The position numbers and the translations under genes are program-made. 64,000 nucleotides of DNA from Streptomyces buecherae (lineage in GTDB: Bacteria > Actinomycetota > Actinomycetes > Streptomycetales > Streptomycetaceae): NCBI RefSeq assembly GCF_014295035.1, contig NZ_CP060404.1:248001-312000 (forward strand). The letters are read 5' to 3'. This document shows positions 50,567-59,578 of the stretch, piece by piece (the first letter of the stretch is position 1; each line of letters opens with the position of its first letter). The notes under the pieces are model-generated. The model had not been told where the DNA came from, searched no databases, and was given only the letters and a program-made list of their open reading frames with translations.

Positions 50567-51300
50567 GGGCGCGCGCGTTCTTCACCCGCGAGGCCGGGGC
50601 GGCGCTGGTGCTGCGCCCGTCGCCCACGCCGCCGCGAGCGGCGGTCGTGCTGCTGCACGGCGGGCGCGAGGAGGGCCTTGAGCCGCCGCCCGCGTTGAAC
50701 CTGCCCGGCGCGCGCATGGTGCCCTTCGCCCGGTCCATCGCGCGGGCGACCGCCGAGCACCGGGTGGCGTTGGGAAGCGTGCGCTACCGGCACCGTGGCT
50801 GGAACGGCGAACGCGACGACGCGGCCGAGGACGCCCAGCGGGCCCTGGACGAGCTGGTGGCGCTGCACGGGCCGGTGCCCGTGGTGCTGGTCGGGCACTC
50901 CATGGGTGGCCGCGCGGCGCTGCGGGCCGCCGCCGCGCCCCAGGTCCAGGCCGTGGTGGGGCTCGCGCCGTGGTGCCCGGAGGCCGAGCCGGTGGCGCAC
51001 CTCGCCGGCAAGCGGGTGGTTCTGCTGCACGGCGAGCGGGACCGGATCACGGCGCCGGGCGACTCGCGGCGGCTGACGGAACGCGCCCGGCGGGCGGGCG
51101 CCGACGCCTGCACGCTGCTGCTGCCGGACGGTGAGCACGCCATGGTGCGTCGGGCCGCGGCCTGGCACTCGCTGACCACCCGGGTGGTCAGCGGCCTGCT
51201 CGGGCTGGCACCGCTGCCGCCGGTGGTGGCCGACGCGCTCTCCTCGGCCACGAACGCGGCGGCCGCCGTGCCGGCCCCGAGGGCCCTGCACCAGGCGTGA
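50563..51300 (+). CDS. Alpha/beta hydrolase
   Basis: A 245-residue serine hydrolase. The nucleophile lies in VVLVGHSMGGRAALRAAA (about residue 109). The acid is the Asp in LLHGERDRITAPGD and the His is in LLPDGEHAMVRR, completing the triad. The N-terminal VVLLHGGREEG supplies the oxyanion region. The GTG start at 50563 overlaps the stop of the preceding membrane-protein gene. The substrate is unknown; dienelactone hydrolase- or esterase-like activity is plausible. Confidence 0.88.
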   Translation: MRARAFFTREAGAALVLRPSPTPPRAAVVLLHGGREEGLEPPPALNLPGARMVPFARSIARATAEHRVALGSVRYRHRGWNGERDDAAEDAQRALDELVALHGPVPVVLVGHSMGGRAALRAAAAPQVQAVVGLAPWCPEAEPVAHLAGKRVVLLHGERDRITAPGDSRRLTERARRAGADACTLLLPDGEHAMVRRAAAWHSLTTRVVSGLLGLAPLPPVVADALSSATNAAAAVPAPRALHQA

Positions 51301-51910
51301 GCCACGGGGCGTACGGGGCGGGTGGTTCGGGGCACGCGGGTGCTGCGCGGGCCGGGCGGCTGGGCGCGTGGGGCGTACGCGGTGCCGGCGCGGCCGGTCG
51401 CGCGGGGCCGGCGCACCGGCGTGACCGGCGGAATCATCCGGTGCCGCCCGGGTGCCGGTCGGACCGATCGCCCATAAGGTAGCGCCAGGGCGTGCGGGGA
51501 CCTGGCTGAGCGCGGTGGGTCCCGCCGATGGCACGGCCTGGGCGCCACGGGGTGCCCGGGGGCGGTCGGCCGCCGACCCTCCAGCACGGCGCGTGGAACG
51601 AAGGTGCGGGAAACGGTGCGGACATCGCCACGACACGGCCCACGGCCGGTGTGGGGTGCGCGCCGCACCGGGCCCGTTCCCCTCCCCCTGGCGTGCGGTG
51701 CGTACCGCGGTGCCCCGCGCCTCCCGGTCGCCCGCCGGCGCCGCTTCCCCTCGCCGACCGCGGTGAGGTGCGCCGTTTGCCGTCGACGGTGGCATGGAAC
51801 GGACGACATGCCAGGTCGTGCCGGGCGGTGAGCCGGCTGGGGGCTAGAGTCGGCGACCCAACAGCGCGTGGCGGGTAGCGCACGGCGCGGTGGACAAGGA
51901 GGAGACGGAC
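51301..51910. other. 610-base region without a supported gene
   Basis: This GC-rich stretch lies between two rightward genes. Open frames are present on both strands but none has a ribosome site plus protein-like composition. It probably holds the promoter of the phosphatase gene in its last 150 bases. Confidence 0.45.
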
Positions 51911-53617
51911 GTGGAGCAGGGCGTCGAGGAGGACACGGCGAGCGACCAGCTCGGGTGGCTGAACGAGGCCAGCGTGCGCATCGGGTCCACCCTCGACCTG
52001 GTCACCACCTCGCAGGAACTCGCCGACTTCACCGTCCCCCACTTCGCCGACGGGGCCGCCGTCGACCTGCTGGAATCGGTGCTGCACGGCGAGGAGGGCG
52101 CGCACCCCGGCCGTACCGGACGCCCGGCCACCCGGGCGATGGCGGTCGCGGCCATCGACGCGCTCACCACGCTCGAACCCGATCCGGTGGGCGAGCTGAG
52201 CGCCTCCAACGTCGACCAGTTCGCCACCATCTGCCTGACGCTCGGCAAGCCGGTCCTGGTCAGTCGCATCGAGCCCGACGAGTACGTACGGATCGCCCCC
52301 AACTCCCGGTCCGCGGAGCTGCTGCGCCGCGCCGGCGTGCACAGCTACCTGGTGGTCCCGCTCATCGCGCGGGGCGTGCTGCTCGGTGCGGCCGACTTCA
52401 TCCGGGCCGGTGACCGGGCCCCCTTCACCGCGGCCGACCTCGAACTGGCCACGCAACTCGCCTCCAGGGCCGCCCTGTTCGTCGACAACGCGCGGCTCTA
52501 CGAGCGTGAGCGCGAGCACGTGGTCGCCCTCCAGCGCAGCCTGCTGCCGCGCGCCACGCCGGTCACCCCGGGGCTGACGGTGAGCCACTGCTACGCGCCG
52601 ACGGCCGACCCGAGCGGCGTCGGCGGCGACTGGTACGACATCGCCTCGCTGCCGGGCGGGCGCACGGCCCTCGTGGTCGGCGACGTGATGGGGCACGGCC
52701 TGTCGGCGGCTGCCACGATGGGCCGGCTGCGCGCCGTGGGGCGGACCCTGATGGCGATGGACATGGCCCCCGACCGCGTGCTGGCCCGCCTCGACCTGGC
52801 CGCCCGCGACCTGGAGGAGGACCAGGTCGCCACCTGCCTGTGCGCCGTCTACGACCCGGCCGACGCGAGCTTCACGGTGGTCAGCGCCGGGCACCCGCTG
52901 CCGATGCTGATCGGCCCGGACGGCTCGGCCTCGTTCGTGGAAGTGCCGATCGGCGCCCCGATCGGCGCGGGCGTCATCCCCTACGACGCGTTGCGGGTCC
53001 CGGTCGAGCCGGGCAGCCGGCTGGTGCTGTACACCGACGGCCTGGTCAAGTCGCGTACGCGGGACATCGACGTCCAGTTGGGCCGGCTGTTGCGCTCCGC
53101 GCCGGCGCTGCGGTTCGCGCGGTTCGACGCGGCGGCGCTCAGCGACTTCGCGCCGGCCGGCACCGAGCGCTTCGACGAGGCGGTGCTGCTGGTGGCGGCG
53201 GCCCGGCCGGCCACCTGGGCGAGCGGGCTGCGGGTGTGGGACCTGCCGGGCGACGGGTCGGCGGCCGGCGCGGCCCGCAAGCACGTGCGCGAGCAACTCG
53301 GCCTGTGGCACTTGGACGACCTCGCGGACGTCACCGAACTGGTCGTCAGCGAGCTCGTGGGCAACGCGCTGCGCTATGGCGGCGGCCCGGGTCGGCTGCG
53401 GTTGCTCTGTCACGACCGGCTCCTCGTCGAGGTCTCGGACACCGGTCCCGACCTCCCGCAGATCCAGCACGCGTCGCTGAGCGACGAGGGTGGCCGGGGC
53501 CTGCAACTGATCAACATGCTGTGCCGGCGCTGGGGCTCGTGCCGCACCGAGACGGGCAAGGTGGTCTGGGCGGAGCAGGACATGCCGTCCGGCGTGAGCG
53601 GCCCCCCGCTGCCCTGA
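51911..53617 (+). CDS. GAF-SpoIIE (PP2C)-HATPase regulatory protein
   Basis: A 568-residue cytosolic signalling protein. A GAF domain spans about residues 8-200 (HSYLVVPLIARGVLLGAADFIRAG), followed by a PP2C/SpoIIE phosphatase (about 215-430; GGDWYDIASLPGGRTALVVGDVMGHGLSAAATMGRLR, SRLVLYTDGL) and a C-terminal histidine-kinase-like ATPase (about 445-560; TELVVSELVGNALRYGGGPGRL, SDEGGRGLQLI). This Rsb-type domain set controls anti-sigma/anti-anti-sigma switches. GTG at 51911 has AAGGAGGAG six bases upstream. A second, membrane-anchored protein of this type lies at 60996-63719. Confidence 0.93.
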   Translation: MEQGVEEDTASDQLGWLNEASVRIGSTLDLVTTSQELADFTVPHFADGAAVDLLESVLHGEEGAHPGRTGRPATRAMAVAAIDALTTLEPDPVGELSASNVDQFATICLTLGKPVLVSRIEPDEYVRIAPNSRSAELLRRAGVHSYLVVPLIARGVLLGAADFIRAGDRAPFTAADLELATQLASRAALFVDNARLYEREREHVVALQRSLLPRATPVTPGLTVSHCYAPTADPSGVGGDWYDIASLPGGRTALVVGDVMGHGLSAAATMGRLRAVGRTLMAMDMAPDRVLARLDLAARDLEEDQVATCLCAVYDPADASFTVVSAGHPLPMLIGPDGSASFVEVPIGAPIGAGVIPYDALRVPVEPGSRLVLYTDGLVKSRTRDIDVQLGRLLRSAPALRFARFDAAALSDFAPAGTERFDEAVLLVAAARPATWASGLRVWDLPGDGSAAGAARKHVREQLGLWHLDDLADVTELVVSELVGNALRYGGGPGRLRLLCHDRLLVEVSDTGPDLPQIQHASLSDEGGRGLQLINMLCRRWGSCRTETGKVVWAEQDMPSGVSGPPLP

Positions 53618-53892
53618 CGGTGACGGCCCGGGCCTGCGGCTCGCGGCCATCGGCTCGGCGGCCGGCCCGTGGCAACGCGCCATGCGTCCCGCGCGGGTGA
53701 CGCCCCGCCAGGTGCGCCCGGTTCGCGGCATATGTACACGGGTGACGGCCCCGTTGGGGGTCCCGCCGTTTACGTGTCGCCGGCCGGGGGACCCGATTGG
53801 AGTTCGGGGGTCAGGGACGCGGGGCGGCAGCCGCTTCGCCGCTCGGCCGCCGGACGGCGAAGCGAGCCGTCGAAAGATGAGGAGGCAGTGCC

Positions 53893-54108
53893 GTGACCGA
53901 TCGCGTGAGCCGCGAGGTCGACCAGCGAGAGGGCGCCGGACAGCCACCGTCGCTTCTGGGGCGCTCGGCCATGGACCGGGCGATGCCGCACGGTCGGCCG
54001 GAGCGTGCCACCGGGCGGGGTGTGCCGGCGACCGGCGAGCGCGCCGGCGCGCGCCGCGTCCTGGCCGACCGGCCGTCGGAGTCGCACATCGTGCGGGGCG
54101 AGGACTGA
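53893..54108 (+). CDS. Small hydrophilic protein coupled to a WhiB-like gene
   Basis: A 71-residue, Arg/Gly/Glu-rich, probably disordered protein (starts VTDRVSREVDQREGAG). The GTG at 53893 has a strong GAGGAGG seven bases upstream. Its TGA overlaps the ATG of the following WhiB-like gene (TGATG), supporting a real, translated leader gene. No known domain. It may mainly serve translational coupling or act as a partner of the Wbl protein. Confidence 0.65.
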   Translation: MTDRVSREVDQREGAGQPPSLLGRSAMDRAMPHGRPERATGRGVPATGERAGARRVLADRPSESHIVRGED

Positions 54109-54422
54109 TGGCCGTGGCGCGCGGGGAGACGATCGCGGGCTCGGCCCACACCGCCTGGTCGCAGGAGCCGGGCGAGGAGTGGTGGCGGCGGGCCGCGTGC
54201 GCGTACGAGGACCCGGAGTTGTTCTTCCCGGTGGGTGCCGCGAGCGCGCGCACCCTCCAGCAGGAGCGAGAGGCCAAGGCCGTGTGCGCCCGCTGTCCGG
54301 TCGTCCGCGCCTGCCGGGACTGGGCCATGGCCACCGAGCAGACGCACGGCATCTGGGGCGGGACCGGCGAGCGGGAACGTGCTCTGGCGCTGCGCGACGA
54401 GCGGCGCCACCAGGCGCGGTGA
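54108..54422 (+). CDS. WhiB-like (Wbl) iron-sulfur transcription factor
   Basis: A 104-residue Wbl protein with the four 4Fe-4S cysteines Cys31, Cys60, Cys63 and Cys69 (RAACAYEDPELFFP...AKAVCARCPVVRACRDWAMATEQTHGIWGG), the G-I-W-G-G turn and a basic C-terminus. Wbl proteins bind the primary sigma factor and DNA and act in development or redox response. ATG at 54108 overlaps the preceding small gene's stop. Which Wbl class it belongs to cannot be decided by eye. Confidence 0.93.
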   Translation: MAVARGETIAGSAHTAWSQEPGEEWWRRAACAYEDPELFFPVGAASARTLQQEREAKAVCARCPVVRACRDWAMATEQTHGIWGGTGERERALALRDERRHQAR

Positions 54423-54509
54423 CGCCGCGGCGGGTGGCGGGTCGCCGTCGTGGGCGGTCGCCCGCCCCGCCCGGCGCCGTGGCGTACGGGCGAGGCGCGC
54501 GGGCGGTGT

Positions 54510-55343
54510 CTACGCGGGGGGCGAGGACGCGGGGTCGAACCGTCGGCCGCCCTCCAGCAGGGTCTTCACCTCGGACAGGATGAGCGTCCAGCCGACCGAG
54601 ACGGACGCGAGCATGACGCTGTCGGGGCTGTCGAACTCGTCCTGCACGATGGTCAGCTTGGTGCCCGCCGCCGGCTCCTCGGCCGGCTCCAGGGTGAAGG
54701 TGACCCGGGAGCGTTCCTTGGCGGCCTCGGCGAACTCCTCGTCGGAGGTGATGCCCACCATCTCGCGGTGCTCCGGCTGGAGCCGGTGCCAGGTGTAGGA
54801 CAGCCGCCTGCCGGGCTCCGCCGCCAGGACGCGCTGCCCGTAGTCCCGGAACTCCCCGTTCGGGTCCATCTTCCACTCCACCGGAGAGCCGACCTGCCAG
54901 TCGGAGCGCGGCCCGGTGTCACCCATGTAGTCGGCGATGAGTTCGGGGTCGGTCAACGCGCGGTAGATCTTCTCGGGCGTGCTGTGGATGTAGATGACGT
55001 ACTCGTAGGCGGGCTTGCTCATCGTGCGTCCCTCCGGGGTCTGCTGGGGGTGGGAGAGCGCCGCTGGCCGTCCGTGGTCGTACCGGCCGATCCAGTGGTC
55101 GGCCAGTTCCCGGATCGGCACCGGGTTGAGGTAGTGCAGCTTCTCCCGGCCGTGCCGGACGGTGTCGACCAGGCGCGCGGCCTCCAACACCGCCAGGTGT
55201 TTGCTCACGGCCTGCCGGCTCATCGCCAGGCCCTCACCCAGCTCGCGCAGGCTCTGGCCGCCGCGTTGGTCGAGTCGGTCCAGCAGCCGCCTGCGGTTCG
55301 CGTCGGCGAGCGCCTTGAACACCTCGTCGGACACCTCGTCCAT
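54510..55343 (-). CDS. ArsR-type helix-turn-helix fused to an SRPBCC/AHSA1 domain
   Basis: A 277-residue fusion. The N-terminal winged helix (residues 1-85; FKALADANRRRLLDRLDQRGGQSLRELGEGLAMSRQAVSKHLAVLEAARLV) is joined in one frame to an SRPBCC domain from about residue 110 (YEYVIYIHSTPEKIYRALTDPELIADYM ... LSYTWHRLQPEH ... MLASVSVGWTLILSEVKTLLEGG). In many actinomycetes these are two adjacent genes. Here SKPAYEYV follows the linker EGRTM, where a second start codon would once have been. The ligand sensed by the SRPBCC part is unknown. ATG at 55343 is chosen from the HTH N-terminus. Confidence 0.88.
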   Translation of the reverse strand: MDEVSDEVFKALADANRRRLLDRLDQRGGQSLRELGEGLAMSRQAVSKHLAVLEAARLVDTVRHGREKLHYLNPVPIRELADHWIGRYDHGRPAALSHPQQTPEGRTMSKPAYEYVIYIHSTPEKIYRALTDPELIADYMGDTGPRSDWQVGSPVEWKMDPNGEFRDYGQRVLAAEPGRRLSYTWHRLQPEHREMVGITSDEEFAEAAKERSRVTFTLEPAEEPAAGTKLTIVQDEFDSPDSVMLASVSVGWTLILSEVKTLLEGGRRFDPASSPPA

Positions 55344-55439
55344 CGTCACCCCCGACGGCACGGTAGGCAACCATCTGGTTGCGTGTCTATCAGGCCGGGG
55401 GCGCGGTCCGGTACTCCCCCCACGCCCGGGCGGGTTCGC

Positions 55440-56255
55440 CTACGGGGTCAGGGCGTGCTCCGTGAAGTGGCCGCAGGCACGGAAACCCAGGCTCCGGTAG
55501 ACCGACTCGCCCTCGGCGGACGCCTGGAGCACGACCGTGGCGTGCCCCTCCTCGCGCGCCGTGTGCAGGGCGGCCAGCGTGCTCGCGCGTCCGTAACCCC
55601 GCTTGCGGTGGGTGGCCAGGGTGGCGATGTTGTAGATCCCGGCCACGCCCGCGTGCAGGAAGACCTCCGCCGAGCAGACAGCCTGGCCGCCTACATAACC
55701 CACCAGGTAGCGCGCCGGGCTGTGCGCGCCCAGCACCCAGGGGCGGGCCCGCTCGTAGAAGCGCTCGACCGTGGCGGCCGGCGGGTCCCACAGGGCGGCC
55801 AGCACCGTGGCGTAGTCGGCGAGCTGGGCCGGGGTGCTGACCCGCACGAGGGTGAGGTCGTCGGCGCTCGGGCGCGGCAGATGCTCGTCCAGGGTGGCCC
55901 ACATCGCCGTCTCCCGCTCCGACGGCGGCCAACCCGCGGCGGCCAGGTGCCGGGACAGGTCGTCGGGCTCGGCGAGCGGGCCGACCCACCAGGAGAAGGG
56001 ACGCCCGGTGCGCGCCAGCGCCTCGGTGGTCTCGGCGATCCGCGCGGCGGCGCGGTCGGGGGCGAAGCGGGCCAGTGTGACGATGTTGAAGGTGTCGTCG
56101 GGCAGCCCGCTGTCGGCGATCAGCAGGTCGGGCGCCTCGGTTACGGTGGCGCCGGGCAGATCGCGGTGCGGGAAGCATGCGTGTTCGGCCAGGTTGCGTT
56201 CCATGCGGGCCAGCAGGTCGCGCTCGACCGCCGGCGGTGGCGGTGTGGTGTCCAT
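55440..56255 (-). CDS. GNAT-family N-acetyltransferase
   Basis: A 271-residue acetyltransferase. The C-terminal GNAT domain has [53 protein letters not shown], with the acetyl-CoA loop [11 protein letters not shown]. The N-terminal half ([23 protein letters not shown]) resembles the double-domain GNATs that act on small molecules. ATG at 56255 is taken; ATG 56273 is possible, and neither has a clear ribosome site, so a leaderless transcript is possible. It is divergent from the DNA repair operon. Confidence 0.87.
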   Translation of the reverse strand: MDTTPPPPAVERDLLARMERNLAEHACFPHRDLPGATVTEAPDLLIADSGLPDDTFNIVTLARFAPDRAAARIAETTEALARTGRPFSWWVGPLAEPDDLSRHLAAAGWPPSERETAMWATLDEHLPRPSADDLTLVRVSTPAQLADYATVLAALWDPPAATVERFYERARPWVLGAHSPARYLVGYVGGQAVCSAEVFLHAGVAGIYNIATLATHRKRGYGRASTLAALHTAREEGHATVVLQASAEGESVYRSLGFRACGHFTEHALTP

Positions 56256-56411
56256 GGTGGCCGATTGGACCACGACTCGGCCGGGCCGGGCAGCCGGTTT
56301 TCGCGGGCCACGGCGGAGCTAAGCGCCCCGTCCGAATCCCGCCAGACAGGGCTTCTGACGTGGCACAGGCTGGTACTCGTACCGCACGCAGGACGAGGGA
56401 AGGACGGGCCG

Positions 56412-56924
56412 ATGACGGTCTACACCACCATCGACAGCCCCCTGGGGGAGCTGCTGATGACAGGCGAGGAGGACCCGCGGGGCGTCGGCGGCGTCACCGT
56501 CACCTCGCTGTCCGTGCCGGGGCAGCGCAACGCGCCGACGGTCGAGCCCGGGTGGCGGGCCGACCCGCGGCCGTTGGCCGAGGCGACGCGGCAGGTCAGG
56601 GCGTACTTCGCGGGCGAGCGGACGGACTTCGACCTCACGTACACGGCCGGCGGCTCGGACTTCCGGCGGCGGGTCTGGGCGGCCCTGGAGGACATTCCGC
56701 ACGGCACCACCACGACCTACGGCGCGATCGCCGAGCGGATCGGCGCCCCGCGCTCCGCGGTGCGTTCGGTCGGCACGGCCATCGGCGCCAATCCGCTGCT
56801 CATCCTGCGCCCGTGCCACCGGGTCATCGGCGCCAGCGGCGCGCTGACCGGCTACGCGGGCGGGCTGGACCGCAAGGAGGCGCTGTTGGTGCACGAGGGC
56901 GCGCTCCCGGCGCGCCGTGACTGA
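56412..56924 (+). CDS. ogt: Methylated-DNA-protein-cysteine S-methyltransferase
   Basis: A 170-residue suicide repair protein that takes alkyl groups from O6-alkylguanine. The acceptor is Cys135 in the canonical LRPCHRVIGASGALTGYAGG. FRRRVWAALEDIPHGTTTTYGAIAERIG is the DNA-binding helix region. ATG at 56412 has GGGAAGGACGGG upstream. It is the first gene of a three-gene alkylation-damage operon: its stop overlaps the start of the Ada-like gene by eight bases. Confidence 0.95.
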   Translation: MTVYTTIDSPLGELLMTGEEDPRGVGGVTVTSLSVPGQRNAPTVEPGWRADPRPLAEATRQVRAYFAGERTDFDLTYTAGGSDFRRRVWAALEDIPHGTTTTYGAIAERIGAPRSAVRSVGTAIGANPLLILRPCHRVIGASGALTGYAGGLDRKEALLVHEGALPARRD

Positions 56925-57843
56925 GCCCGGCGGCGCGGACCGCGACGGCGCCGCCGCTCCCCCGGCGCACGCCGACGGGGCGCGGCGCGCGAGGCCGGGG
57001 CGCACGGGGTCGGAGCGGGAGCGCTACACACTGCTGGACGGGAACGGGCGGCCCTACCCGAGTGCCGTGCCGGGCACGCTCGGCGGGCATCGCGGCGGCA
57101 GGCTGTACGGGCGGCTCGACTGCCCCAGCGCGCTGCGCGCGCTCGCCCGCGGTGGCTACCGCGCGCAGCGGGTGTTCTTCGCCGACGCGGCGACGGCCCG
57201 CGCGGCCGGCTACCGGCCGTGCGCCGTCTGCCTGCCCGAGCGGTACGCGCGCTGGAAGGCGCGGGAGAAGGGCGGCGCGACCGGGACGGCGGGCGCGACC
57301 GGGCCCGCCCCGCACACGGCGGCGGAGGTCGCGGCGCTGATGGACCTGCTGGCGGCGGGACGACGGCCCGTACGGTCCCTGAGCATCGGCCACGGGCGGG
57401 ATGCGGCATCGCGCGCCGCGGCCCGGGCCGTCGCCGCCGCGTGGTGCGGCGACGACCGCGCCGAGCACGCCCGTCACCCGCGGGAGGCCGGGCCGCACCG
57501 GGCGGCCGACGTCGCCGCGCGCACCGTGCTCGACGTCGTCGACTGGCCCGAGGAGGCTGCCTCCTGGCTGCGCCAGGCGCGCCGGCTCGCGGCCGGCGCA
57601 CCGGACGCCTGGGTGGTGTGCGGCGCGCCGGCCGGGTGGGCGCGGATGGCGCGCCGACTGCGGCAGAGCACGTCGTGGTCGGCCGGGCGCACCTTCGCCC
57701 TCGCCTCGCTCGGCACTCCCGAGACCGTCGCGCTGGCCGGGGCCGAGACCCTGGAGGGGCTGCGCGGCGCCTCGGCCGACGGCGGACACTGGGAGGTCCG
57801 TCGGGGTTGGATCACCTTCCACCCGCTCCCGTCCCACCCGTGA
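56917..57843 (+). CDS. Ada-type metal-binding-domain protein lacking the methyl-acceptor cysteine
   Basis: A 308-residue protein. Residues about 35-115 align with the N-terminal zinc domain of Ada (RYTLLDGNGRPYPSA ... RLYGRLDCPSALR ... RVFFADAATARAAGYRPCAVCLPERYARWK). Of the four Ada cysteines, the three at Cys69, Cys102 and Cys105 are present, but the methyl-phosphotriester acceptor position (Ada Cys38) is Gly65. The C-terminal 190 residues (AWVVCGAPAGWARMARRLRQSTSWSAGRTFALASL ... GGHWEVRRGWITF) match nothing I recognise; there is no AraC domain and no second methyltransferase. The GTG start at 56917 overlaps ogt. A DNA-binding or damage-sensing role is inferred from context. Confidence 0.8.
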   Translation: MTEPGGADRDGAAAPPAHADGARRARPGRTGSERERYTLLDGNGRPYPSAVPGTLGGHRGGRLYGRLDCPSALRALARGGYRAQRVFFADAATARAAGYRPCAVCLPERYARWKAREKGGATGTAGATGPAPHTAAEVAALMDLLAAGRRPVRSLSIGHGRDAASRAAARAVAAAWCGDDRAEHARHPREAGPHRAADVAARTVLDVVDWPEEAASWLRQARRLAAGAPDAWVVCGAPAGWARMARRLRQSTSWSAGRTFALASLGTPETVALAGAETLEGLRGASADGGHWEVRRGWITFHPLPSHP

Positions 57844-57856
57844 GGAAGGTCCGGCC

Positions 57857-58525
57857 ATGAACGCCCTGCTCCCCCGACCCCGCGCCACCCTCGCGCCCGG
57901 AGCCGTGCACGTGCCCGACTGGCTCTCGGTGGCCGAGCAGCGCGCGCTGGTGGACGCCTGCCGGCGGTGGGCGGTGGGCCCCGTGCCGATGCGGCACACC
58001 CGACTGCCGAGGGGCGGAGCCATGTCGGTTCAGACGGTTTGTCTGGGTTGGCACTGGCGACCGTACGCGTACACGCGCACCGCCGACGACGTCAACGGCC
58101 AGCGGGTGGCGGCGCTCCCGACGTGGCTGGTGGAGTGCGGGCGGCGCGCGGTGGCCGACGCGTACGAGGACCCGTCGGCCGCGGCCGACTACACCCCGGA
58201 CACGGCGCTGATCAACTTCTACGACGCGGCGGCCAGGATGGGCATGCACCAGGACAAGGACGAGCGCTCCAGCGCGCCCGTCGTCTCGCTCAGCATCGGC
58301 GACGCCTGCGTCTTCCGGTTCGGCAACACCGAGACCCGTACCCGGCCGTACACCGATGTGGAGCTGTGCTCGGGGGACCTGTTCGTCTTCGGCGGGCCGT
58401 CACGCTTCGCGTATCACGGCGTGCCCAGGGTCCGGCCCGGCACGGCCGACCCGGCCACCGGCCTGAGCGGCGGGCGGCTCAACATCACGCTCCGCGTCAC
58501 CGGGCTCGCCGACGGGCGGCCGTAG
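57857..58525 (+). CDS. alkB: AlkB-family 2-oxoglutarate-dependent DNA repair dioxygenase
   Basis: A 222-residue Fe(II) enzyme that removes N1-methyladenine and N3-methylcytosine lesions by oxidation. Metal ligands are His131-x-Asp133 (GMHQDKDE) and His187 (RFAYHGV), and the 2-oxoglutarate Arg is Arg213 (NITLRVTG). ALINFYD is the conserved substrate-site strand. ATG at 57857 lies 13 bases after the Ada-like stop, with GAGGAAGG upstream. It is the third gene of the ogt/Ada-like/alkB operon, which would cover O6-guanine and N-alkyl lesions together. Confidence 0.94.
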   Translation: MNALLPRPRATLAPGAVHVPDWLSVAEQRALVDACRRWAVGPVPMRHTRLPRGGAMSVQTVCLGWHWRPYAYTRTADDVNGQRVAALPTWLVECGRRAVADAYEDPSAAADYTPDTALINFYDAAARMGMHQDKDERSSAPVVSLSIGDACVFRFGNTETRTRPYTDVELCSGDLFVFGGPSRFAYHGVPRVRPGTADPATGLSGGRLNITLRVTGLADGRP

Positions 58526-58557
58526 CCGGCCCTGACGGGTGGCCAGCCGAACGGCAC

Positions 58558-58598
58558 GGGCCCCGGCCGGCGCGGGTGTGACGCGTCGGCCGGGGCCC
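58558..58598. terminator. Long stem-loop between the alkB and chitinase genes
   Basis: GGGCCCCGGCCG (58558-58569) pairs with CGGCCGGGGCCC (58587-58598). The stem is extended inward by CGCG pairs, leaving a 7-base loop. The hairpin lies between convergent genes and should stop both transcripts. Confidence 0.8.
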
Positions 58599-58611
58599 TG
58601 CCTGCGGAGTG

Positions 58612-59496
58612 TCAGCAGCTCAGCTTGTCACCGGGCGTGGTACCCAGGACCTGCACGAAGCGCTGGTAGTTGTTGATGCGGCTCTGCACCTGGTTCGGGT
58701 TGCCGCCGTTGCACTCCAGGGTGCCGTTGATGGCCCGGATCGTCTCGCCGAAGCCCGCGCCGTTGACCATGGCGTTGTGCGGGGTCATGGTGCCGGGGCC
58801 GGACTGGGTGTTCCAGTACCACAGGGCAGTCTTCCACGCCACGGCCGGGTCCCGCTCCACCAGCCACGGGTTGCGCAGCAGGTCGATGCCGAGCGCGTCA
58901 CCGGCCGCCTTGTAGTTGAAGTTCCAGCTGAGCTGGATGGGGCCGCGGCCGTAGTACGCGTCCTGGCCGGCGGGGCAGCCGTAGGGCTGGTTGCGGTCGC
59001 AGTAGTGCGGGTAGTTCGCCTGGTTCTGCTCGACGATGTGGACCAGGCCGCCCGTCTCGTGGCTGACGTTGGCGAGGAAGGCGGCGGCCTCGCGACGCTT
59101 GACGGTCTCGCTGCCGGTGTTCGCGAACGCCGGGTAGGCGCTCAGCGCGTCGGTCAGGCCACGGTAGGTGTAGAAGGAGTTCCGGTTCGGGAACATCTGG
59201 TTGAACTGGGCCTCACTGACCACGAAGCCCTCCTGGGTCGGCGGCTCACCGCTGTCGCCACAGGCACCCTTGTCAGCCCAGACGTCCGACGAGCCGGGCT
59301 TCTCGTTCTGGGTCCACCACTTGGCCGACCAGTTGTGGCCGTTGTAGGAGACGGAGTTGCCGCCGGTGTAGACGGCGGACGCGTTCCAACCCGCGGCGCA
59401 GGTCGTCGCGGCGGAAGCGGTCGGTCCTGGCAGGAAGAGAGCGAACGCGACGGCCGAGGCCAACGCGGCGAGCAGGGCGAACAGGCGCTGTCTCAA
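58612..59496 (-). CDS. Secreted GH19 chitinase with N-terminal chitin-binding module
   Basis: A 294-residue exported chitinase. Residues 1-29 are a signal peptide (ending ASA). A CBM5/12 module follows at about 30-75 (AAGWNASAVYTGGNSVSYNGHNWSAKWWTQNEKPG). The GH19 catalytic domain spans about 85-294, with the catalytic Glu in LANVSHETGG, YYGRGPIQLSWNFNY and NNYQRFVQVLG. TTG at 59496 is chosen because AAGGAG lies eight bases upstream. A GGTCTAGACC DasR-like site lies 86 bases upstream. It should act with the membrane-tethered LPMO at 11663-12577 on chitin. Confidence 0.95.
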   Translation of the reverse strand: MRQRLFALLAALASAVAFALFLPGPTASAATTCAAGWNASAVYTGGNSVSYNGHNWSAKWWTQNEKPGSSDVWADKGACGDSGEPPTQEGFVVSEAQFNQMFPNRNSFYTYRGLTDALSAYPAFANTGSETVKRREAAAFLANVSHETGGLVHIVEQNQANYPHYCDRNQPYGCPAGQDAYYGRGPIQLSWNFNYKAAGDALGIDLLRNPWLVERDPAVAWKTALWYWNTQSGPGTMTPHNAMVNGAGFGETIRAINGTLECNGGNPNQVQSRINNYQRFVQVLGTTPGDKLSC

Positions 59497-59578
59497 GGGG
59501 CTTACTCCTTCGCACGGCCAACGGGGGTCCGGTGGCACCTGGGGGTGAGGGAACCAAATCGAATCGCCCTGAACCTGT

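Noticed and set aside
51434..54352. A 972-codon minus-strand frame opposite the GAF-SpoIIE gene
   Set aside because: Shadow frame with no domain. The plus strand shows GAF, PP2C and HATPase motifs.
56356..56383. RecA-NDp-like damage-inducible promoter and GGTAC-TC-GTACC palindrome before ogt
   Set aside because: Only about half of the consensus positions match, and the palindrome has 5-base arms, so chance is likely.
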